From Armatimonadota bacterium (lineage in GTDB: Bacteria; Armatimonadota; UBA5829), in NCBI GenBank assembly GCA_026415535.1, contig JAOAGX010000053.1, forward strand, positions 1 to 10,536: a stretch of 10,536 nucleotides of DNA, in the 5' to 3' direction. Under the pieces are notes generated by a model that saw nothing but the letters and a program-made list of their open reading frames with translations, searched no databases and was not told the origin of the DNA. The translations under genes and the position numbers were made by a program. This document shows positions 6,413 to 10,536 of this stretch, piece after piece. The stretch's first letter is position 1, and each line of letters opens with the position of its first letter.

Positions 6413-7651
6413 TCAGGCCCCGAACTTTTCTTGAATGCCCATAAGTTGTGTTATGATCTTCATCACGTCGATGCCGCGGATGCGGCCCAAGCCACCTGCT
6501 GTGACGGAGCGCTCGTCGTATCTTTCGCATTTGTCGGTTCGAACTCCGTCACCCCAGAACACGATTGGGACAGGGTCACCCGAGTGGTCTTTTACGGCAC
6601 AAGGGGTAGAGTGGTCGGCCGTAAGGACAACATAGGTGTTTTCAGGCAGGTGCGACATAATGTAGCCTACCATTTCGTCGAGCTTATTGATCATGTTGAG
6701 CTTGATCTGTGGGTTGTCGTCGTGGCCGCCGACGTCCGCGCCCTTTACGTTGCACAGAACGAAATCGTGGTCGGCGAGCTTCTCGATGACCGCCTTCGCC
6801 ATATTAAGCACATTTGAATCGGGTCCACCGGTCGCACCAGGCACTTCAGTGATGTCCATTCCGACATATCGTGCAACGCCGTTTATCAGGCCGGTCTCGG
6901 CCACGCACGCGGCCTTCAACCCGTGTTCGCATTCGAAGCTTTCTATCGAAGGTCCGATTCCAGCTCCGCGAGGTAGGATGATGTTTGCTGGGTTAAGTCC
7001 TTGCGCAATTCGCGATTTATTAACGGGGTGATCCTTGAGAATCTCGTAGGATCGCTGCACGAACTCGTTTACTGCTTTTGCCGTCTTAGCTGCGGCGGCG
7101 TTGTTCAGGTCGCACGGTTCGCAGGTCAGGACTTTTGCTCCTTCGTGGTGAGGATCAGTATCGGTGATATCTGCTGACAAGTCCGGTCCGCGCAGAATCA
7201 GTGCTCCCCTATGTGCGACAGATTCCTTAAAAATTGCCTGAATCCCACCCAGGTCCAAGCCATTGACGGCGGCGGCAAGTTGATTGGTTCCCTCAGTGAT
7301 ACGCCCGGCGCGGCGGTCGGTGACGACCATATTCTCGTCCACCGTCGAAAAGTTGCAGCGAAACGCGACATCGCCCTTCTTCACGTCCATTCCGATACCG
7401 GCAGCCTCAAATGGTCCCCGGCCAGTGTAGTATTTGTACGGATCATAGCCAAGAATCGCCAGGTGAGAAGTATCGCTACCGGCTCGTACGCCGGGCGCTA
7501 TCGGATCCATCAATCCGCATTCGCCCTCGGAAGCCAAGCGGTCGAGGTTGGGTTTTGTCGCTGCCTCAAGCGGAGTCCGATTACCAAGCGATTTGACGGG
7601 CCTATCTCCCAGTCCGTCGGCTACGAGTAGTATTGCTTTCGGTTTGGCCAT
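6413..7651 (-). CDS. apgM: Cofactor-independent phosphoglycerate mutase, archaeal type
   Basis: The enzyme interconverts 3-phosphoglycerate and 2-phosphoglycerate in glycolysis and gluconeogenesis without 2,3-bisphosphoglycerate. At 412 residues it is the compact ApgM type of the alkaline phosphatase superfamily, shorter than the ~510-residue GpmI. The N-terminal metal aspartate D12 is in VADGLGDRP. The phosphorylated nucleophile is S59 in RAGSDTSHLAILGYDP, followed by YYTGRGPFEAAG at 74-85. The C-terminal metal-binding motifs are DVGGHDD and TADHSTP, followed by KDHSGDPVP. The ATG at 7649-7651 is preceded by GAGG at good spacing. ApgM is best known in archaea but also occurs in several bacterial phyla. 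It lies 94 bases after birA and 91 before rhaB, and whether it has its own promoter cannot be told by eye. A related phosphonopyruvate-type or homoserine-kinase-like paralogue is possible but less likely. Confidence 0.93.
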   Translation of the reverse strand: MAKPKAILLVADGLGDRPVKSLGNRTPLEAATKPNLDRLASEGECGLMDPIAPGVRAGSDTSHLAILGYDPYKYYTGRGPFEAAGIGMDVKKGDVAFRCNFSTVDENMVVTDRRAGRITEGTNQLAAAVNGLDLGGIQAIFKESVAHRGALILRGPDLSADITDTDPHHEGAKVLTCEPCDLNNAAAAKTAKAVNEFVQRSYEILKDHPVNKSRIAQGLNPANIILPRGAGIGPSIESFECEHGLKAACVAETGLINGVARYVGMDITEVPGATGGPDSNVLNMAKAVIEKLADHDFVLCNVKGADVGGHDDNPQIKLNMINKLDEMVGYIMSHLPENTYVVLTADHSTPCAVKDHSGDPVPIVFWGDGVRTDKCERYDERSVTAGGLGRIRGIDVMKIITQLMGIQEKFGA

Positions 7652-7689
7652 TTCTTACCTCGCATTCAAATCCATCGATTTAGATAATT

Positions 7690-7725
7690 CGAGATGTATA
7701 TTCAGGGTTCTGGGTATGCATCTCG
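7690..7725. repeat. Inverted repeat between birA and apgM
   Basis: CGAGATG (7690-7696) and CATCTCG (7719-7725) are exact reverse complements. Read as plus-strand RNA, the stem extends inward to about 15 pairs with three G-U pairs and a 6-base loop. Read as minus-strand RNA those wobble pairs become C-A mismatches. A smaller hairpin (7724-7739) lies beside it. No T-run follows, so it is not a standard terminator. Confidence 0.4.
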
Positions 7726-7745
7726 GATACGAGTGTCCGGACAGA

Positions 7746-8492
7746 TCAAATAGGCTCATCCACAAGCCGAACTGCATCAGCAGTACGCAACCTTTGCTCT
7801 TGACCGGACGAGTCTATCAATATCAAGGCGCCTGACGAGTCTACATCGCTAACGGTGCCCTCAACGATGCTTCCCCCGGTTTCCACACGAGCTTGCTTGC
7901 CCAAGCCACACATATACTTCCGCCATCGAACCAGGATTTCCTCGAAACCGAGCGCAAGATGAATTTCGTACTCGGCGAACAAGGTCTTAGCCAGCGTGTT
8001 CGACACTCTATCAACGTCCTGACACGAACCAGTTTCGGCTGCAATGGAGGTTGCCCATCCGTCGAGTTCAGGGGGGAATCTGGTTATGTTGACGTTAAGT
8101 CCGATGCCGACTATCGCCGCATTGCCGGTTCGGATTGGGGTGGTCTCAACCAGAATTCCGGCGATCTTTCGGTTGCGCACAAGCACGTCATTCGGCCATT
8201 TAAGTGTTGGTATGAGCGCGAACGCGGACTCTAGTAATTTCGCTACGGAAAGTGATGCCGTGAGCGAAAGCTCGGGGAACCGATCTGGCGGAAACTCGGG
8301 CCTGAGAATAGCGCTCATCAGGACGGACGATCCTGGTTCATCAAGCCACACGCGCCCCCTTCTTCCACGTCCTGCAGTCTGCGACTTTGCAAGTACAACC
8401 GTCCCCTCAGGTTTGCCACCCTGCGCCATTTCGATTGCCACGTCGTTTGTTGAGGTGACCGTGTTGAATCGATAGATGTGGATTGGAATCAT
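7746..8492 (-). CDS. birA: Biotin--[acetyl-CoA-carboxylase] ligase, no HTH domain
   Basis: The enzyme activates biotin to biotinyl-5'-AMP and attaches it to a lysine of biotin carboxyl carrier proteins. The product is 248 residues. The catalytic domain starts almost at once with TSTND (13-17), then the biotin/AMP loop GRGRRGR at 41-47, KWPNDV at 98-103, KIAGILVE at 109-116 and GIGLNVN at 129-135. The C-terminal SH3-like domain covers about 200-248. There is no N-terminal winged-helix domain, so this is a monofunctional (class I) ligase and cannot repress biotin genes the way E. coli BirA does. The ATG at 8490-8492 has a weak AGG upstream. It lies 76 bases after nadC, an arrangement seen in several bacterial groups. 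I see nothing odd in its sequence. Confidence 0.95.
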   Translation of the reverse strand: MIPIHIYRFNTVTSTNDVAIEMAQGGKPEGTVVLAKSQTAGRGRRGRVWLDEPGSSVLMSAILRPEFPPDRFPELSLTASLSVAKLLESAFALIPTLKWPNDVLVRNRKIAGILVETTPIRTGNAAIVGIGLNVNITRFPPELDGWATSIAAETGSCQDVDRVSNTLAKTLFAEYEIHLALGFEEILVRWRKYMCGLGKQARVETGGSIVEGTVSDVDSSGALILIDSSGQEQRLRTADAVRLVDEPI

Positions 8493-8568
8493 AGCCTGGT
8501 TTCTTGGAACAAAACATTCAGCACGTGCTAGGGAACTTGAACCCCATATTTCGCATGTTGCAATGCCA

Positions 8569-9429
8569 CTATGAGCTTATGTGGTTGCCGCCAAATTCCA
8601 GGCTTATATCGAGCGCTGGAGCTGAGTGGGTGAGTGCACCGACGGAGATTAGATCGACTCCCGTTTCGGCTATCTCGGCGACGTTTTCGAGATTGACTCC
8701 TCCGGACGCTTCTAAGATTACCCTTCCTGCTGCCATCTCGACTGCCTTGCGAAGTGTTTCCGGAGAAAAGTTGTCAAGCAGAACCGCGTCTGCTTCACAC
8801 TCAATCGCTTCGGCAAGTTGATCAAGGCTGTCTACTTCGACTTCGATTCGTAGGGTGTGGGGTGCGTTTTCTCTGGCAGCATTTATAGCCGCACGTACAC
8901 TACCAACTGATGCGACGTGGTTGTCCTTGATCAGAATGCCATCATAAAGTCCGAACCGATGGTTCTGGCCTCCTCCGACGGCAACCGCGTACTTTTCGAG
9001 CACTCGCAAACCTGGAGTAGTTTTGCGGGTGTCTACTATTTTGGCTTTTGTATGCGACACGCGCTCCACGTACTTCGCCGTCAGGGTGGCTATCCCACAC
9101 ATTCTCTGAAGGAAATTGAGCGCGACACGCTCACCGGTCAGGATCCCAGCCGCACCTCCCTGAACGTTGGCGATTAGGCTGCCGGGTTCAAGGTGCGAGC
9201 CGTCTTCGAGAACTGCTTCAAACATAATGCGCGAATCGACGATGGCGAACGCCGCGCGTGCCACATCAACGCCTGCCAGTATTCCTTCCGACCTCGATAC
9301 GATCGTGGCGTCGACGCGCGCGATTGCCGGTACGGTGAGGGCTGTTGTGATGTCGCCGCTTCCTATGTCTTCCGCAAGTGCGTTCTTAACTATGCGCTCC
9401 ACGTGGATTGGATCAAGACCGATGATCAT
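8569..9429 (-). CDS. nadC: Nicotinate-nucleotide pyrophosphorylase (quinolinate phosphoribosyltransferase)
   Basis: The enzyme joins quinolinate and PRPP to give nicotinate mononucleotide, CO2 and pyrophosphate, in de novo NAD synthesis. The product is 286 residues, the usual size. The N-terminal sandwich domain begins with LAEDIGSGDIT (18-28). The barrel carries the expected basic substrate-binding residues: R101 in GERVALNFLQRMCG, R135 and K136 in DTRKTTPGLR, H157 and R158 in GGGQNHRFGLYDG, and K168 in ILIKDNH. Acidic residues E196/E198 and D219 (LLDNFSP) follow, then EASGG at 240-244 and SVGALTHS at 262-269. The ATG at 9427-9429 overlaps the nadA stop as ATGA, so the two are translationally coupled and supply consecutive steps. 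Confidence 0.97.
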   Translation of the reverse strand: MIIGLDPIHVERIVKNALAEDIGSGDITTALTVPAIARVDATIVSRSEGILAGVDVARAAFAIVDSRIMFEAVLEDGSHLEPGSLIANVQGGAAGILTGERVALNFLQRMCGIATLTAKYVERVSHTKAKIVDTRKTTPGLRVLEKYAVAVGGGQNHRFGLYDGILIKDNHVASVGSVRAAINAARENAPHTLRIEVEVDSLDQLAEAIECEADAVLLDNFSPETLRKAVEMAAGRVILEASGGVNLENVAEIAETGVDLISVGALTHSAPALDISLEFGGNHISS

Positions 9430-10325
9430 ACTGCTATCATCCCCTCTATTGCCGCGCGGGCACGTTCGATCGTGTCCGCCGGCAACTCGATCTCGTGTTT
9501 CATATCTTCAAGGCTCCAGAGAACTTTTTCTAGAGTGATCTTCTTCATATTAGGGCAAATGTTGACTGGACTTGGGTTGTAGAAAATCTTGTCCGGGTTT
9601 TCTTTCGTGAGGCGGTGCAGCAACCCTCGTTCGGTGCAGATAATAAACTCCCGTGCCGGACTGGCTTTAACATATCTGAGCATTCCTGACGTGCTTTCGA
9701 CCGCGTCTGCGAGGGCGATCACGTCCATTGTGCATTCCGGGTGCGCGACTACGATGGCGTCCGAGTGTTCTCTTTTGGCTCGAATTACATCGTGGACGAG
9801 AATTCTGTGGTGAGTCGGGCAATATCCGCAATACGGAATCACTCTCTTTGTGGTTTTTGAGGCTACATATGCGGGCAGTGACTTGTCCGGCACGAACAAC
9901 ACAATGTTCGATTGGACGGACTCTACAATCTTGACCGCATTCGCCGACGTGCAGCAGATATCGCTTTCGGCCTTAACTTCCGCCGACGTGTTTACATAGG
10001 CAACTACCGGCAAGCCAGGGTGCAATCTCTTGAAATCGCGGAGCTGCTCAGCGGTGATCATATCGGCCATCGGACATCCCGCGTGTGGATCGGGTAGAAG
10101 TACTGTCTTATTGGGTGAGAGAATCTTTGCTGTTTCGGCCATAAAGTGCACGCCACAGAAAACTATAACATCGGCGTCGGTTTTTGCGGCGGCTCGCGAA
10201 AGTTCGAGCGAATCGCCTGTGAAGTCGGCTACGTCCTGAACTTCGGGCAGCTGGTAGTTGTGCGCAAGGATCACCGCCTTGCGGTCAGACTTCAGCTTAT
10301 TGATTTTGTCGATGAGATTGTTCAT
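9426..10325 (-). CDS. nadA: Quinolinate synthase A
   Basis: The enzyme condenses iminoaspartate with dihydroxyacetone phosphate to quinolinate, using an oxygen-sensitive [4Fe-4S] cluster. The product is 299 residues, the compact three-domain form like that of Thermotoga maritima. By alignment from memory to that protein the cluster ligands are C84 (HAGCPMA), C169 (GYCPTHH) and C257 (NICPNMKK), all present. AHNYQLPEVQDVADFTGDS at 21-39 and TSANAV at 126-131 are typical. The ATG at 10323-10325 is the first possible start, because an in-frame stop lies six bases upstream, but it has no clear ribosome binding site. nadB (aspartate oxidase) is not in the window, so iminoaspartate must come from a gene elsewhere or from an aspartate dehydrogenase. 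Probable first gene of an operon with nadC and perhaps birA. Confidence 0.97.
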   Translation of the reverse strand: MNNLIDKINKLKSDRKAVILAHNYQLPEVQDVADFTGDSLELSRAAAKTDADVIVFCGVHFMAETAKILSPNKTVLLPDPHAGCPMADMITAEQLRDFKRLHPGLPVVAYVNTSAEVKAESDICCTSANAVKIVESVQSNIVLFVPDKSLPAYVASKTTKRVIPYCGYCPTHHRILVHDVIRAKREHSDAIVVAHPECTMDVIALADAVESTSGMLRYVKASPAREFIICTERGLLHRLTKENPDKIFYNPSPVNICPNMKKITLEKVLWSLEDMKHEIELPADTIERARAAIEGMIAV

Positions 10326-10536
10326 TGGTCAATTGTGGTCGTCTAGAAGAAACAGTTCGTTTCCTGCGACGCAGATCCTTCGCTGCGCTCAGGATGACGC
10401 ATCCAATCTCCCGTCATTCTGACTAATGTCTATGTCATTCTGAGCGAAGTGAAGAATCTCGTCTTCGTATTTAAGACCTCGCCGTACTTGGCCCTCAGGT
10501 CTAAGACAGGCCCTACACATAACGCAAATTGTTTGA
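10326..10536. other. Gene-free region upstream of nadA
   Basis: These 211 bases contain no gene. The main content is the imperfect palindromic repeat at 10373-10459. To its right are a 6-bp inverted repeat AGACCT/AGGTCT (10474-10479 and 10497-10502) and an odd palindrome GTCTAAGAC (10499-10507), possible sites for a regulator. No clear sigma-70 promoter for nadA is visible, so it may lie in or beyond the repeat. Confidence 0.45.
10373..10459. repeat. Imperfect palindromic dispersed-type repeat (CATTCTGAGCGAAG-like)
   Basis: The left arm 10373-10398 (beginning AGATCCTTCGCTGCGCTCAG) and the right arm 10434-10459 (beginning GTCATTCTGAGCGAAGTGAA) are reverse complements at 22 of 26 positions. 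Between them is a short direct copy of GTCATTCTGA (10413-10422, repeated at 10434-10443). Sequences like this, with a core TCATTCTGAGCGAAG or TCATCCTGAGCG, occur as dispersed intergenic repeats in many bacterial genomes. Origin and function are generally unclear. It could fold into a long hairpin in the nadA leader. Confidence 0.8.

Noticed and set aside
8520..8529. Palindrome AGCACGTGCT between nadC and birA
   Set aside because: Short, isolated, and with no promoter nearby; could arise by chance. BirA here lacks a DNA-binding domain, so it is not an autoregulatory site.
1..10536. CRISPR arrays, tRNA or rRNA genes, insertion sequences, phage or defence genes
   Set aside because: I looked on both strands and found no regularly spaced repeats, no tRNA-like cloverleaf, no transposase or integrase, and no defence-type domain.

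Overview
This is an ordinary bacterial chromosomal segment. All nine recognisable genes lie on the minus strand, so transcription runs from high to low coordinates. I see no tRNA, rRNA, CRISPR array, transposase, phage gene or plasmid gene. The coding sequence has intermediate G+C, and the first ~240 bases are visibly AT-rich. The gene set includes a Bacillus-length CysE overlapping CysS, a VanW-family envelope protein, an archaeal-type cofactor-independent phosphoglycerate mutase, a BirA without a DNA-binding domain, and a KGG-repeat stress protein. Together these suggest an uncultured Terrabacteria-like lineage such as Armatimonadota or Chloroflexota. That assignment is an inference and is not decided by the sequence.

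Layout in the direction of transcription. At the right end (10326-10536) is a gene-free leader with an imperfect palindrome of a type found dispersed in many bacterial genomes. It is followed by nadA-nadC, overlapping by 4 bases, which make quinolinate and convert it to nicotinate mononucleotide. Then come birA (biotin protein ligase), apgM (3-phosphoglycerate/2-phosphoglycerate interconversion) and rhaB (rhamnulokinase), separated by gaps of 76-94 bases. All five could be one long transcript or several. A weak terminator-like hairpin follows rhaB.

Next is a 311-base gap with candidate promoters, then a 106-residue KGG-repeat protein. A 334-base gap follows, holding a perfect 11-bp inverted repeat and a good sigma-70-type promoter. 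That promoter drives cysE-cysS, which overlap by 20 bases and couple cysteine synthesis to cysteine charging. After a 236-base gap comes a membrane-anchored VanW-family protein, then the AT-rich left end, where no gene is convincing.

I do not find an undescribed multi-gene system. The points most worth a second look are the palindromic repeat before nadA, the exact 20-residue periodicity of the KGG protein, the variant and lengthened KMSKS loop of CysS, and the structured gap between the KGG gene and cysE.
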